A stretch of DNA of 64,000 nt from contig NZ_WTVN01000017.1 in NCBI RefSeq assembly GCF_012910905.1, forward strand, positions 1 through 64,000, read 5' to 3'. This DNA is from Aromatoleum toluvorans (GTDB lineage: Bacteria > Pseudomonadota > Gammaproteobacteria > Burkholderiales > Rhodocyclaceae). The notes beneath the pieces were generated by a model. That model did not search any database and was not told where the DNA came from. It saw nothing but the letters and a program-made list of their open reading frames with translations. The position numbers and the translations under genes are program-made. Below, one piece after another: positions 54,769 to 64,000 of the stretch; position 1 is the stretch's first letter; each line of letters starts with the position of its first letter.

Positions 54769-55032
54769 ATGCAGCCCAAGATCCGCATGTACGCGACGGC
54801 GGTGTGTCCCTACTGTGTCCGTGCCGAGCAGCTGTTGCGGCGCAAGGGCGTGCAGGACATCGAGAAGATCCGCGTCGACCAGGATCCCGTGCGCCGCGAC
54901 GAGATGATCAGCATCACCGGCCGGCGCACCGTCCCGCAGATCTTCATCGGCGAAACGCACGTCGGCGGCTGCGACGACCTCTACGACCTCGAACACCAGG
55001 GCAAGCTCGACGCACTGCTGCAACAGGCCTGA
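54769..55032 (+). CDS. grxC: glutaredoxin 3
   Basis: An 87-aa thioredoxin-fold protein with the dithiol CPYC active site ([17 protein letters not shown]), the TVPQIFIG cis-Pro loop and the [16 protein letters not shown] helix. It reduces disulfides and glutathione adducts. The ATG at 54769 is favoured by spacing from AGAGG; an ATG at 54763 overlaps the rhodanese stop. It lies between rhodanese and secB, a conserved order in this class. Confidence 0.95.
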   Translation: MQPKIRMYATAVCPYCVRAEQLLRRKGVQDIEKIRVDQDPVRRDEMISITGRRTVPQIFIGETHVGGCDDLYDLEHQGKLDALLQQA

Positions 55033-55081
55033 GCGATCCTTCCTCATCTTTTCATCCCGTTTCAATATTCCAGGCACTCAC

Positions 55082-55558
55082 ATGTCCGATAACACCCAGA
55101 ACGCCGAAAATCCCGTCTTCTCGATCGAAAAACTCTATGTGAAGGATCTGTCGCTGGAAGTGCCCAACGCCCCGCGCATCTTCCTCGACCGCGAGAATCC
55201 GCAGATCAACGTGCAGCTGCGCACCGAAGCCGCCAGCGTCGACGAAGGCATCTATGAAGTCACCCTGACGGTCACCGTCTCGGCCAAGCTCGCAGAGGAT
55301 CGCACGGTGTTCCTCGTCGAAGTCGCGCAGGCAGGCATCTTCCAGATCCGCAACATCCCCGAGGGCGACCTGGAGCCGGTGACGATGATCGGCTGCCCGA
55401 ACATCCTCTTCCCCTACGCCCGCGAGGCCATCTCCGACGCCGTCACGCGCGCGGGCTTCCAGCCCGTGGTCCTCGCCCCGGTCAACTTCGAGGCCCTGTA
55501 CCAGGCGCAGCAGCAACAGTCCGAGTCCCGCGAGCCGGGCGAACTGCCGATCCAGTAA
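55082..55558 (+). CDS. secB: protein-export chaperone SecB
   Basis: A 158-aa tetrameric chaperone that keeps precursors unfolded for SecA. Family blocks are [19 protein letters not shown], the [20 protein letters not shown] segment and [22 protein letters not shown], here naming only motifs under 20 residues: [15 protein letters not shown] then [20 protein letters not shown]. The acidic Gln-rich tail is usual. It follows grxC by 49 bp. Confidence 0.96.
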   Translation: MSDNTQNAENPVFSIEKLYVKDLSLEVPNAPRIFLDRENPQINVQLRTEAASVDEGIYEVTLTVTVSAKLAEDRTVFLVEVAQAGIFQIRNIPEGDLEPVTMIGCPNILFPYAREAISDAVTRAGFQPVVLAPVNFEALYQAQQQQSESREPGELPIQ

Positions 55559-55564
55559 GCAGCG

Positions 55565-56011
55565 ATGCGCACCCAGCTCCACGTCGTCGCGCTCGCGGCC
55601 GCGCTCGCCCTGCCCGCAGCGGGCGCGCATGCGATCGACTACCGCTCGGTTTCCGAGCCGGCCATCCTGTTCGACTCGCCGTCCGACAAGGGCAAGCGCC
55701 TGTTCATCGTCGCTGCCGGCACTCCGCTGGAAGTGGTCGTCAGCCTCGACAAGTGGGTCAAGGTCCGTGATGCCGGCGGTTCGATCAACTGGATCGAGCG
55801 CCGCGTCCTCACGGACAAGCGCACCGTGATGGTCACCAGCGCGCGCGCCGTCGTGCGCCAGCGCCCTGCGGCCGACGCGCCGGTCGCCTTCGAGACGTCG
55901 AAGGACGTGGTCCTCGAAGTCACCGGCAGCGCCAGCGAGGGCTGGCTGCCCGTGCGCCACAAGGATGGCGCAAACGGTTATGTGCGCGTGACCGAGGTCT
56001 GGGGGCTTTGA
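55565..56011 (+). CDS. exported SH3-domain protein
   Basis: A 148-aa protein. A signal peptide (ALALPAAGAHA, cleavage near 23) precedes two bacterial SH3-like repeats (about 25-85, FDSPSDKGKRLFIVAAGTPLEV split by strands, and about 86-148, VRQRPAADAPVAFETSKDVV and GYVRVTEVWGL). SH3b domains bind peptidoglycan or other envelope targets. It begins 6 bp after secB and its stop overlaps the gpsA start (TTGA). Confidence 0.85.
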   Translation: MRTQLHVVALAAALALPAAGAHAIDYRSVSEPAILFDSPSDKGKRLFIVAAGTPLEVVVSLDKWVKVRDAGGSINWIERRVLTDKRTVMVTSARAVVRQRPAADAPVAFETSKDVVLEVTGSASEGWLPVRHKDGANGYVRVTEVWGL

Positions 56012-57003
56012 GCCGGAAGCGCATTGCCGTATTCGGCGCCGGCGCATGGGGCACCGCGCTGGCGCTGGCCTTTGCGGCGCGCCACCGCGTGATCCTGTGG
56101 GGACGCGACGCCACCCACGTCGAGACGCTGGCGGCAACGCGGCAGAACGCGCGCTACCTCCCGGATGTACCGCTGCCGGCCTCGCTGGAACTGACGGCCG
56201 ATTTCGAAACGGCCGCCCGCGGTGCCGACCTGCATCTCGTTGTCACGCCGCTCGCGGGGCTGCGCGACACGGCCGGCAAGCTGAACCGGCTGCAGCCGGG
56301 TACCCCGCTGATCTGGGCCTGCAAGGGCCTCGAGGCCGGCACTGGCCGCCTGCCGCATGAAATCATCCGCGAGGAACTGGGGCCGGACGCGCCCTGCGGC
56401 GTCCTCACGGGCCCGAGCTTCGCCGCCGAGGTCGCGCGCGGCATGCCGACCGCCGTCACGCTGGCCGCGTCGGATCTCGACTTCGCGCAGGAGTGGGTGC
56501 GCAACCTGCATCAACCGCACCTGCGGATCTACGCGAACACCGACGTCGTCGGCGCGGAGATCGGCGGTGCGATCAAGAACGTCCTGGCGATCGCCGCCGG
56601 CGTCTCCGACGGCATGGGCTTCGGCCTCAATGCGCGCGCGGCGCTGATCACGCGCGGGCTCGCCGAGATCGCGCGCCTGGCGACCGCTGTGGGCGGGCGC
56701 GCCGACACGCTGATGGGGCTCGCGGGGATGGGCGACCTGATCCTGACCTGCACCGGCGACCTGTCGCGCAACCGTCGCGTCGGCCTGGCGCTCGCGCAGG
56801 GCAAGACGCTCGCGGACATCCTGGCGGAACTGGGGCACGTCGCCGAAGGCGTCTCCACCGCGCGCGCGGTGGCAAGCCTCGCCGCCCGGCACGGCGTCGA
56901 GATGCCCCTGTGCGCGGCGGTCGACACGCTGCTCCACGACAACCGCCTCGGACCGCGCGAAGTGGTCGAACAGCTCCTGTCGCGCGAACCGCGCCAGGAA
57001 TAG
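56008..57003 (+). CDS. gpsA: glycerol-3-phosphate dehydrogenase [NAD(P)+]
   Basis: A 331-aa enzyme that makes glycerol-3-phosphate for phospholipids. The Rossmann motif is AVFGAGAWGTALA (near 8-20). The GPSFAAEVARG block, the catalytic-Lys region AEIGGAIKNVLAIAAGVSDG and GLAGMGDLILTC are present. It starts with TTG overlapping the stop of the SH3 gene, so expression depends on coupling. It ends the secB-gpsA run. Confidence 0.96.
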   Translation: MSRKRIAVFGAGAWGTALALAFAARHRVILWGRDATHVETLAATRQNARYLPDVPLPASLELTADFETAARGADLHLVVTPLAGLRDTAGKLNRLQPGTPLIWACKGLEAGTGRLPHEIIREELGPDAPCGVLTGPSFAAEVARGMPTAVTLAASDLDFAQEWVRNLHQPHLRIYANTDVVGAEIGGAIKNVLAIAAGVSDGMGFGLNARAALITRGLAEIARLATAVGGRADTLMGLAGMGDLILTCTGDLSRNRRVGLALAQGKTLADILAELGHVAEGVSTARAVASLAARHGVEMPLCAAVDTLLHDNRLGPREVVEQLLSREPRQE

Positions 57004-57029
57004 GTCCTCACCCCCCGGGCCCGCACACC

Positions 57030-57052
57030 CCGCCGTCGCTCGCGGCCGGCGG
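57030..57052. terminator. weak GC hairpin between convergent gpsA and trmL
   Basis: CCGCCG (57030-57035) pairs with CGGCGG (57047-57052). The weakest of the convergent-junction hairpins, with no U-tract. Confidence 0.2.
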
Positions 57053-57058
57053 CGTTCC

Positions 57059-57526
57059 CTAGCGCGCCGCGCCGGCAAACCCCAGCTGCCGCCACGCCTC
57101 GAACACCACGACCGCCACGGCGTTCGACAGGTTCACGCTGCGATTCGACGGGCACATCGGAATGCGCAGCGTGTTGCCTTCGGGCAGCGAGGCCAGCACG
57201 TCGGCCGGCAGGCCGCTCGTTTCGCGCCCGAACAGCAGCACATCGCCCTCGCGGTATTCGACACGATCGTAGCGCTGCGCGCCCTTCGTGCTCAGCGCGA
57301 ACATGCGCCGCCCCGCCAGCGCTCGCCGGCAGGCCTCCCAGTCGTCATGGACGCTGACACGCGCGAGGTCATGGTAATCGAGCCCCGCCCGCGCCAGCTG
57401 CCGGTCGGAGAGATCGAAGCCGAGCGGGCGGACGAGATGCAGATGGGCACCGGTATTGGCGGCCAATCGGATGGAGTTGCCCGTATTGGGCGGAATTTCG
57501 GGCTGGTACAGGACGATATCGAGCAT
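57059..57526 (-). CDS. trmL: tRNA (cytidine/uridine-34-2'-O)-methyltransferase
   Basis: A 155-aa minimal SPOUT methyltransferase. It begins LDIVLYQPEIPPNTGNSIRL (motif 1), has LLFGRETSGLPADVL (motif 2) and ends IPMCPSNRSVNLSNAVAVVV (motif 3, knot). TrmL methylates the wobble base of Leu tRNAs with SAM. The ATG at 57526 is 1 bp from the comF stop, so the two are translated together. Confidence 0.95.
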   Translation of the reverse strand: MLDIVLYQPEIPPNTGNSIRLAANTGAHLHLVRPLGFDLSDRQLARAGLDYHDLARVSVHDDWEACRRALAGRRMFALSTKGAQRYDRVEYREGDVLLFGRETSGLPADVLASLPEGNTLRIPMCPSNRSVNLSNAVAVVVFEAWRQLGFAGAAR

Positions 57527-57527
57527 T

Positions 57528-58217
57528 TCAGGCAGGCAAGGGAGTACGCGCAACGACCCGGTTCACGACGCGGGCCGCACCGCGCGATTTTAACGTGCGC
57601 GCCAGCTCGTCGAGCGTTGCCCCGGTGGTCATCACGTCATCGACCACGACGACCGTCCTGCCCGCGAATTCGCCCCGGCAGCGAAACGCACCGCGCAGGT
57701 TGAGCCGGCGCTCGAGCCACGGCAAGGACGCCTGCGGCGGCGTATCGCGGACCCGCTCGACCGCGGCGGCGTCGAACCGAAGCCCCCACGCGCGCGCTAG
57801 CGGGCGCGCGATCTCGGCCGCCTGATTGAAGCCGCGTTCGCGCAGCCGGCGGGAATGGAGGGGCATCGGCACCACGATCGCGTCCTCGTCCGGCGGCGCG
57901 AAAGCCTCCAGCAGGCTCGCCAGGAAGGGCGCCAACGCGAGCCGGTTCCCGTACTTCAGGGCCTGCACGAGCCGGTCGGCCGGAAACACATACGGCAGGG
58001 CCGCGACCGTCGCGTCGAAGGCGGGCGTCGTGCGCTGGCAGCTACCGCAGACCAGCCCGTCCTGCACCGGGATCGCGCACACCGGACACGCTTCCGAAAC
58101 TTGCGGCAAGTCCGCCCGGCAAGGCCCGCAAAGCAGCGCGGGGCCTGCATCCTGCCCGCACACGAAGCAGTCGTTCGGCATGAGCCGTGCCGCCAGCAGG
58201 CGCGACAGCGTCCCCAT
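57528..58217 (-). CDS. comF: ComF family phosphoribosyltransferase-like protein
   Basis: A 229-aa protein with an N-terminal zinc region of four CxxC pairs (CFVC, CGPC, CPVC, CGSC) and a PRTase domain whose PRPP loop is VVVVDDVMTTGATLDEL. ComF homologues support DNA uptake/transformation; the exact reaction is unsettled. The ATG at 58217 is preferred over a TTG seven codons upstream. Divergent from bioB, with bioC-type neighbours as common in this class. Confidence 0.9.
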   Translation of the reverse strand: MGTLSRLLAARLMPNDCFVCGQDAGPALLCGPCRADLPQVSEACPVCAIPVQDGLVCGSCQRTTPAFDATVAALPYVFPADRLVQALKYGNRLALAPFLASLLEAFAPPDEDAIVVPMPLHSRRLRERGFNQAAEIARPLARAWGLRFDAAAVERVRDTPPQASLPWLERRLNLRGAFRCRGEFAGRTVVVVDDVMTTGATLDELARTLKSRGAARVVNRVVARTPLPA

Positions 58218-58231
58218 ACGGTAAGGTACGT

Positions 58232-58261
58232 TTGACAAGTTTTTCCCGAATGGACGAATAT
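58232..58261 (+). promoter_or_regulatory. bioB promoter
   Basis: A perfect -35 TTGACA (58232-58237), an 18-bp spacer and GAATAT (58256-58261, 3 of 6) as -10. A start near 58268 gives a short leader. No BirA-type operator palindrome is seen. Confidence 0.5.
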
Positions 58262-58295
58262 GGGAGGCTTCGCATTACATCCCGGAACCGCTTTC

Positions 58296-59288
58296 ATGAC
58301 AATGACTTCTGCGTGCCGCAACCTCGACACCCAGCCCGCCGCCCACGCCGCCGATCGCAGGAAATGGACCGTCGCCGAGGCCGAAGCATTGTTCGAACTG
58401 CCGTTCATGGACCTTGTCTTCCGCGCCCAGCAGGTGCACCGCGAGCACTTCGACCCCAACGCGGTGCAGCGCTCGACGCTGCTGTCGATCAAGACCGGCG
58501 GCTGCTCCGAGGACTGCAGCTATTGCTCGCAGTCGGCCCGCTACCGGACCGGACTGGACCGCCAGCAGCTGATGGCCGTGGCCGAAGTGGTCGAGAAGGC
58601 AAAGGCCGCCAAGGCCAAGGGCGCCAGCCGCTTCTGCATGGGCGCCGCATGGAAGGGCCCCAAGGAGCGCGAGATGGAAACCGTCCTCGCGATGGTGCGC
58701 GAGGTCAAGGCGCTCGGCATGGAGACCTGCGTGACCCTGGGCATGCTCAAGGGTGAGCAGGCGCAGCAGCTCAAGGACGCGGGCCTCGACTACTACAACC
58801 ACAACGTCGACACGGCGCCCGAGTACTACGACAAGGTCATCACGACGCACACCCTCGCCGACCGCCTCGACACCCTCGACCAGGTACGCAATGCCGGCAT
58901 CAACGTCTGTTCCGGCGGCATCATCGGCATGGGCGAAGGCCGTAGCGGCCGCGCCGGCCTGCTCGTGCAGTTGGCGAACATGGATCGTCCGCCGGAGTCG
59001 GTGCCGATCAACAACCTCGTCGCGATCCCCGGCACGCCGCTGGCAGATGCCGAGAAGCTCGATCCCTTCGAGTTCGTGCGCACGATCGCCGCTGCGCGCA
59101 TCATGATGCCGGGCAGCTTCGTGCGCCTGTCCGCCGGTCGCGAGCAGATGAGCGACGAGATGCAGGCGCTGTGCTTCATGGCCGGCGCGAACTCGATCTT
59201 CTACGGCGACCGCCTGCTCACGACGGACAACCCGGAAGCCGACCGCGACGAAACCCTGTTCGCCCGCCTCGGCCTGCGTCCGATCTGA
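58296..59288 (+). CDS. bioB: biotin synthase
   Basis: A 330-aa radical-SAM enzyme converting dethiobiotin to biotin. The radical-SAM cluster is CSEDCSYC (Cys x3), and the sacrificial [2Fe-2S] site is represented by the Cys in SRFCMGAAW and [19 protein letters not shown] and [12 protein letters not shown] are conserved. Starts at 58296 and 58302 are close; GGAA lies 8 nt before the first. bioC follows after 14 bp. Confidence 0.96.
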   Translation: MTMTSACRNLDTQPAAHAADRRKWTVAEAEALFELPFMDLVFRAQQVHREHFDPNAVQRSTLLSIKTGGCSEDCSYCSQSARYRTGLDRQQLMAVAEVVEKAKAAKAKGASRFCMGAAWKGPKEREMETVLAMVREVKALGMETCVTLGMLKGEQAQQLKDAGLDYYNHNVDTAPEYYDKVITTHTLADRLDTLDQVRNAGINVCSGGIIGMGEGRSGRAGLLVQLANMDRPPESVPINNLVAIPGTPLADAEKLDPFEFVRTIAAARIMMPGSFVRLSAGREQMSDEMQALCFMAGANSIFYGDRLLTTDNPEADRDETLFARLGLRPI

Positions 59289-59302
59289 GCGGTCCGCAAG
59301 GG

Positions 59303-60196
59303 ATGGCCGGCGAAGCCGACTTCGCGCTCGACCGCAAACTCCTGATCCGGCGCTTCGGGCGCGCGGCGGCAAGTTGCGACGAGGTTGCCGTGCTCGCGCG
59401 CGAAGTCGCACGGCGCATGGACGAGCGGCTCGAATACATCCGCATCGACCCCAGGCGCATTCTCGACCTCGGCTGCGGCACCGGGGCGGATTTCGACGCA
59501 CTCGGACGGCGCTTTCCCTCGGCGCAGCGCGTCGGCGCGGACTTCGCGCTGCCGATGCTAGCACGCGCACGCGGTTCGCGCAGCCTGCTCGGCCGCCTGC
59601 GCACACTCGGGCGCCCACAAGGGCCGTCGCTCGCCTGCGCCGATGCCGCGGCCCTGCCCTTCGCGCGCGGCAGCATGTCGCTGGTGTGGTCCAACCTGAT
59701 GCTCAACTGGCTCGCCGATCCCCTCCCCGCGCTGCGCGAGATGCACCGCGTGCTGGAGGTCGACGGCATGCTGATGTTCTCGTCGCTGGGCCCGGACACA
59801 CTGCGCGAGCTGCGCGCAGCGCTGCCTGCCTCGCAGGGCGAGCGTGTGCACCGCTTCATCGACATGCACGACCTCGGCGACGCGCTGGTGCAGGCCGGCT
59901 TCTCCGACCCGGTCATGGACATGGAAGTGCTGACCCTGACCTACGCCGACCTCGACGAGCTGCTGCGCGACCTGCGCCTGTCGGGCTGCGCGAATGCAAG
60001 CACCGCACGGCCGCGCGGCCTGTCGGGCAAGGGCGGCTGGGAAGCCGCCCGGCAGGCGCTGGAAGCCATGCGCGCCGACGGCCGCCTGCCCGCGACCTTC
60101 GAGATCGTGCAGGGGCACGCGTGGAAAGCCCAACCGAAGACGACGGAAGACGGCCGCTCGGTCATCCGCTTCCAGCCGCGACCGGGAAAGTCCTGA
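59303..60196 (+). CDS. bioC: malonyl-[ACP] O-methyltransferase
   Basis: A 297-aa class I SAM methyltransferase that starts pimeloyl synthesis by capping malonyl-ACP. SAM motif I is ILDLGCGTGADFDALG (about 53-68), and SLVWSNLMLNWLADP is motif post-I/II. FALDRKLLIRRFGRAA (the BioC-type N terminus) is present. Directly after bioB, supporting the biotin role. No bioH partner is in this window. Confidence 0.92.
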   Translation: MAGEADFALDRKLLIRRFGRAAASCDEVAVLAREVARRMDERLEYIRIDPRRILDLGCGTGADFDALGRRFPSAQRVGADFALPMLARARGSRSLLGRLRTLGRPQGPSLACADAAALPFARGSMSLVWSNLMLNWLADPLPALREMHRVLEVDGMLMFSSLGPDTLRELRAALPASQGERVHRFIDMHDLGDALVQAGFSDPVMDMEVLTLTYADLDELLRDLRLSGCANASTARPRGLSGKGGWEAARQALEAMRADGRLPATFEIVQGHAWKAQPKTTEDGRSVIRFQPRPGKS

Positions 60197-60203
60197 CCGG
60201 CAG

Positions 60204-60863
60204 GTGAACCATTCCGCGACCGGGCCGGTGTGGCTCTTCGACCTCGACAACACGCTGCACAACGCCAGCGCGCACATCTTCCCGCACATCAACGTCAGCA
60301 TGACCGCCTACGTCGCGCGGCACCTGGCGCTCAGCGACGAGGACGCCAACGCCCTGCGCGTGCGCTACTGGCGGCGCTACGGCGCCACGCTGACGGGGCT
60401 CATGCGCCACCACGGCGTCGATCCGCATCATTTCCTCAGGGAAACGCATCGGTTCGAGCGCCTGCACGAGATGATGGTCTTCGACCGCGCCCTCGGCGCG
60501 CTGCTGCGCCGCCTGCCGGGGCGCAAGATCGTGTTCTCCAACGGCCCGCAAGGCTATGCCGGGGCCGTGCTGGACGCGATGGGGATCCGCAGGCATTTCA
60601 GCGACGTGTATGGCATCGAGCAGATGCGCTTCCACCCCAAGCCGCAGACGCACGCCTTCCGCCACCTGCTGCACGACCTCCAGCTGCTGCCGCAGCGCTG
60701 CATCCTGGTCGAGGATTCGGCGGAGAACCTGCGCACCGCCCGCCGGCTGGGCATGAGGACGGTGCTGGTCGGGCGGGGCGTGAAAAAGCCGGCCTACGTG
60801 GACGTGCGGATCGCCTCGATTCTCGATCTGCGCCGCGCGGCCGGCCGGTTGCTGCCCCGGTGA
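60204..60863 (+). CDS. HAD-superfamily pyrimidine 5'-nucleotidase-like phosphatase
   Basis: A 219-aa enzyme with HAD motif I LFDLDNTLHNA (nucleophile in DLDNT), motif II SNGPQGYAGAVL, and motif III/IV KPQTHAF and VEDSAENL. The subfamily resembles SDT1-like pyrimidine 5'-nucleotidases. The substrate is unproven. It begins with GTG 7 bp after bioC, so it is co-transcribed with the biotin genes, but has no known part in that pathway. Confidence 0.85.
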   Translation: MNHSATGPVWLFDLDNTLHNASAHIFPHINVSMTAYVARHLALSDEDANALRVRYWRRYGATLTGLMRHHGVDPHHFLRETHRFERLHEMMVFDRALGALLRRLPGRKIVFSNGPQGYAGAVLDAMGIRRHFSDVYGIEQMRFHPKPQTHAFRHLLHDLQLLPQRCILVEDSAENLRTARRLGMRTVLVGRGVKKPAYVDVRIASILDLRRAAGRLLPR

Positions 60864-60875
60864 GCTCACCGGGGC
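60854..60875. terminator. 22-bp perfect palindrome between convergent HAD and hemB genes
   Basis: 60854-60875 reads the same on both strands (core CCCCGGTGAGCTCACCGGGG) and contains the HAD stop codon. It can form a hairpin on both transcripts. No U-tract. Confidence 0.45.
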
Positions 60876-60888
60876 GGGTTCACGGCCC

Positions 60889-61923
<1,035 letters not shown>

Positions 61924-62018
61924 TCAGTTAATCGACAAGAAATATAAGGTAACGAATCCGATTGGGAACTTTTCCCATTCGTGTTTACTCTGACAGTTCG
62001 GATGGTGACGAGCCGTCC

Positions 62019-62106
62019 CCCGCTTCACCTCCCTGAGCGGGCGCCTTAATCCCGTTAAGGCATTTGGCCCCGGGCTTTATCCCCTTTAGCCCGGGGTTTT
62101 TATTTT
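62019..62106 (+). ncRNA. candidate small RNA: three consecutive hairpins ending in a terminator
   Basis: On the plus strand three stems follow each other. CCCGCT/AGCGGG (62019-62041) has the loop TCACCTCCCTG. GCCTTAA/TTAAGGC (62043-62061) has the loop TCCCG. CCCCGGGCT/AGCCCGGGG (62068-62096) has the loop TTATCCCCTTT and then TTTTTATTTT. The last is a clear Rho-independent terminator although no plus-strand gene lies upstream; the first loop contains an anti-Shine-Dalgarno ACCUCC. On the minus strand the same loops show GGA, the CsrA/RsmA target word, but no T-run follows there. The 5' end is unknown; the T-run covers the yihA stop codon. Confidence 0.5.
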
Positions 62107-62750
62107 CCCGCCGCACCGAGCCGCGCCCCAGTCGGGACTTCCGGCAGATCGTCCGTCGCCAGGTTGAGCCAGCCGGCAACCGTGTGCTCGACCTCCTCCA
62201 TGCCGACTTTCTTCAGGCTGGAAAAGAGCTGCACCGTCACCTGCGCGCCCAAGCCGGCAAGTTCGCGACGCACCGCCGCGAGCGTCGCCGCCGCCTCGTT
62301 GCGCGACAGCTTGTCCGCCTTCGTCAGCAGCACGTGGATCGGACGCCCGCTCGGCACGAACCAGTCGATCATCTGGCGGTCCAGCGGCGTCAGCGGATGG
62401 CGCGAATCCATGATCAGCACCAGGCCGACGAGGTTCTCGCGCCGGCGCAGGTAGTTCTCCAGCAGCCCCACCCACTGCCGGCGGATCGCCTCGGGCACCT
62501 TCGCATAGCCGTAGCCCGGCAGGTCGACCAGCACCGCGCCGCAATCGAGCCGGAAGAAGTTGATCAGCTGCGTGCGCCCAGGCGTCTTCGACACATATGC
62601 CAGACGCGTATGGTCGGCAAGCGTATTGATGGCACTCGACTTGCCGGCATTCGAACGACCCGCGAACGCGATCTCGGGTCCGTCCGGAATCGGCAGATCG
62701 CCGGCTTTTGCAATGGAAATCTCGAATTTTGCGTTGCGGAAGAGCGACAT
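62100..62750 (-). CDS. yihA: ribosome biogenesis GTP-binding protein YihA/YsxC (EngB)
   Basis: A 216-aa TrmE-Era-type GTPase needed for 50S assembly. G1 is [10 protein letters not shown]3 is DLPGYG, G4 is TKAD, and G2 is [10 protein letters not shown]. The ATG at 62750 ([12 protein letters not shown]) gives the usual length; no ribosome site is seen upstream. It is divergent from the cytochrome gene. A yihA next to cytochrome c4 is standard in beta- and gammaproteobacteria. Confidence 0.95.
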   Translation of the reverse strand: MSLFRNAKFEISIAKAGDLPIPDGPEIAFAGRSNAGKSSAINTLADHTRLAYVSKTPGRTQLINFFRLDCGAVLVDLPGYGYAKVPEAIRRQWVGLLENYLRRRENLVGLVLIMDSRHPLTPLDRQMIDWFVPSGRPIHVLLTKADKLSRNEAAATLAAVRRELAGLGAQVTVQLFSSLKKVGMEEVEHTVAGWLNLATDDLPEVPTGARLGAAGK

Positions 62751-62871
62751 CGGGAAGGGGAGGGAAAACGCGGATGGGTTGGCGGGCGGCCCACATTGCA
62801 TCGCGCAAATCCAGCCACCTGTTATAGAATACCGCGTTTGTGACAACCACTCACGGCTTTCTGAGGACACC

Positions 62872-63498
62872 ATGATCAAGCGTTCCCTGCTGCTCTCGCT
62901 GCTGCTGGTTGCGGGCGGCCTTCACGCCCAGGACCAGGCACCCGATCTCGCCAAGGCGAAACAGACTGCGGAGACTCTCTGCGTTGGGTGCCACGGCGCC
63001 GACGGCAACAGCCCGGTTCCGGTCAATCCGAACCTCGCAGGCCAGCACGCCGACTACCTCTTCAAGCAGCTGAAGGACTTCAAGGGCTGGAACGGCAAGC
63101 CGGCGGTACGCGAAAACCCGATCATGGGCGGCATGGTGGCGGCACTCGAGGAAGCCGACATGAAGGCGCTGGCGATGCATTTCTCGTCGCAGACGCTGCA
63201 GCCCGATTCGTCCAAGAACGCCGATCTCGCGAAGCTCGGCCAGAACATCTGGCGTGCCGGCCTCCCCGCCAAGGGCGTTCCCGCCTGTGCCGGCTGCCAC
63301 GGCCCGGCCGGTGCCGGCCTGCCGGCCCAGTTCCCGCGCATCGGCGGCCAGCACGCCGACTACACCGAGGCGCAGCTGAAGGCCTTCCGCGATGGCGTGC
63401 GCAAGAACGACCCGGCCCAGATGATGCAGACCATCGCGCTGAAGATGACCGACCCCGAGATGAAGGCGGTCGCGGATTACGCCGCCGGCCTGCGTTAA
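62872..63498 (+). CDS. diheme cytochrome c4
   Basis: A 208-aa periplasmic electron carrier with a signal peptide (about 1-20) and two similar c-type domains. The heme sites are C37-V-G-C40-H41 and C139-A-G-C142-H143, each followed by a Met-bearing segment ([10 protein letters not shown] and [10 protein letters not shown]). Cytochrome c4 passes electrons from the bc1 complex to oxidases such as cbb3. GAGGA precedes the ATG. A terminator lies 23 bp after the stop. Confidence 0.94.
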   Translation: MIKRSLLLSLLLVAGGLHAQDQAPDLAKAKQTAETLCVGCHGADGNSPVPVNPNLAGQHADYLFKQLKDFKGWNGKPAVRENPIMGGMVAALEEADMKALAMHFSSQTLQPDSSKNADLAKLGQNIWRAGLPAKGVPACAGCHGPAGAGLPAQFPRIGGQHADYTEAQLKAFRDGVRKNDPAQMMQTIALKMTDPEMKAVADYAAGLR

Positions 63499-63521
63499 GC
63501 GCGCGATCCGCTGCAATCCCG

Positions 63522-63552
63522 AAGGGGTGGCCTCGCCACCCCTTTTCTTTTT
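63522..63552 (+). terminator. Rho-independent terminator of the cytochrome c4 gene
   Basis: A perfect 10-bp stem AAGGGGTGGC (63522-63531) with GCCACCCCTT (63535-63544), 3-nt loop, and the tail TTTTCTTTTT. Confidence 0.92.
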
Positions 63553-63678
63553 GCGGAGCCGTCCGGGTGCGTCGCGCGGCGCCGGGGACGGCCACAGCGT
63601 TCGCAAACGCGGCAAGTTCGGACAATAATGCATCTTTCCGTGCGCAACGAGCATACGCCGCATCCAGGAACGAGACCC

Positions 63679-64000
63679 ATGGAACAGAAACCCGGAAGCC
63701 CGATCACCAGACGCTCGCCGAACTACACCGCTGCGGAGGCCCGGCAGGCCATCCTCGATCGCCTGGCGCCTATCGGCGGTTGGGAGCGCGTCGACGTCCG
63801 CAGCGCGCTGGGGCGCGTGCTGGCCGAGGACGTCATCGCGCCGTGCAACGTGCCGGCACACGACAACTCGGCGATGGACGGCTACGCCGTGCGCTTCGCC
63901 GATCTCGCGCCGCAGGGTGAAAGCACGCTGGCGATCGTCGGCACCGCCTTCGCCGGCAAGCCGTTCTCCGGCATGGTTGGCGCCGGGCAGGCCGTGCGCA
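63679..64000 (+). CDS. moeA: molybdopterin molybdenumtransferase, N-terminal part (cut by window edge)
   Basis: The first 107 codons of MoeA, which inserts molybdenum into adenylated molybdopterin. After MEQKPGSPITRRSPNYTAAE comes GRVLAEDVIAPCNVPAHDNS and MDGYAVRF, the conserved MoeA substrate region. AGGAA precedes the ATG. With mog and moeB elsewhere in the window it completes the late steps of Moco synthesis. Confidence 0.93.
   Translation, partial: MEQKPGSPITRRSPNYTAAEARQAILDRLAPIGGWERVDVRSALGRVLAEDVIAPCNVPAHDNSAMDGYAVRFADLAPQGESTLAIVGTAFAGKPFSGMVGAGQAVR

Noticed and set aside
58218-58295. BirA operator at the bioB promoter
   Set aside because: No half-sites of the TTGTAAACC-N-GGTTTACAA type are present.

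Overview
The window is GC-rich, densely packed chromosomal DNA from a betaproteobacterium. Gene content and order (yhdP-nitrilase-tldD, the rubrerythrin/Fe-S/DUF3501 set, ArsR-rhodanese-grxC-secB-gpsA, msrPQ beside an ECF sigma pair, diheme cytochrome c4, a class C group II intron) point to the Rhodocyclales, most likely the Azoarcus/Aromatoleum/Thauera group. This assignment rests on recognising families and gene order, not on a database search. I found no rRNA, tRNA, CRISPR, prophage or insertion sequence. The only mobile element is the 5' end of a group II intron at the left edge.

Layout. 1-525: group II intron end, a terminator, a candidate small RNA and an FNR-type box ahead of an OsmC/YhfA gene. 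1.0-4.6 kb (minus): rubrerythrin, Fe-S protein, DUF3501, CNP1-like protein and coq7, probably one transcript. 4.8-9.9 kb: CBS protein, rppH, proS, a lytic transglycosylase, a PilZ protein and a bactofilin. 10.2-14.3 kb: the GlrK-QseG-GlrR sigma54 two-component system and a frameshifted BON-domain gene. 14.3-20.6 kb (minus): yhdP, a nitrilase and tldD. 20.7-26.9 kb: glnE, CYTH-CHAD triphosphatase, sixA and two unknown genes. 26.9-29.2 kb (minus): nudJ, an unknown secreted protein with a possible Cys-His-Asp triad, and mnmA. 29.3-33.9 kb: NhaD-like transporter, ilvE, a CHCC zinc protein, an NTF2-like protein and phosphomannomutase. 33.9-34.2 kb: a 186-bp nested palindrome between two terminators. 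34.2-39.1 kb: alaS, a 52-aa membrane protein, cobalamin adenosyltransferase and DAHP synthase. 39.2-42.4 kb: ECF sigma, anti-sigma, msrP and msrQ. 42.5-48.8 kb: mog, darP, pmbA, a histidine phosphatase, glyA, nrdR and ribD. 48.9-53.8 kb (minus): moeB, an unknown gene, ctpA, envC and gpmA. 54.0-57.0 kb: ArsR, rhodanese, grxC, secB, an SH3 protein and gpsA. 57.1-60.9 kb: trmL, comF, bioB, bioC and a HAD phosphatase. 60.9-64 kb: hemB, a candidate small RNA, yihA, cytochrome c4 and the start of moeA.

Most genes are housekeeping: tRNA charging and modification, nitrogen control (glnE), cofactor synthesis (heme, biotin, riboflavin, molybdenum cofactor, ubiquinone), amino-acid synthesis and cell-envelope maintenance. 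Several sets deal with oxidative, anaerobic or sulfur stress: OsmC/YhfA beside an FNR box, the rubrerythrin set, ECF-msrPQ, and ArsR-rhodanese-grxC. mog, moeB and moeA would supply molybdenum cofactor to MsrP.

The least expected features are non-coding: two candidate small RNAs with CCUCC-type loops, the large nested palindrome, and a GC-rich hairpin at every convergent gene junction, in most cases without a U-tract.
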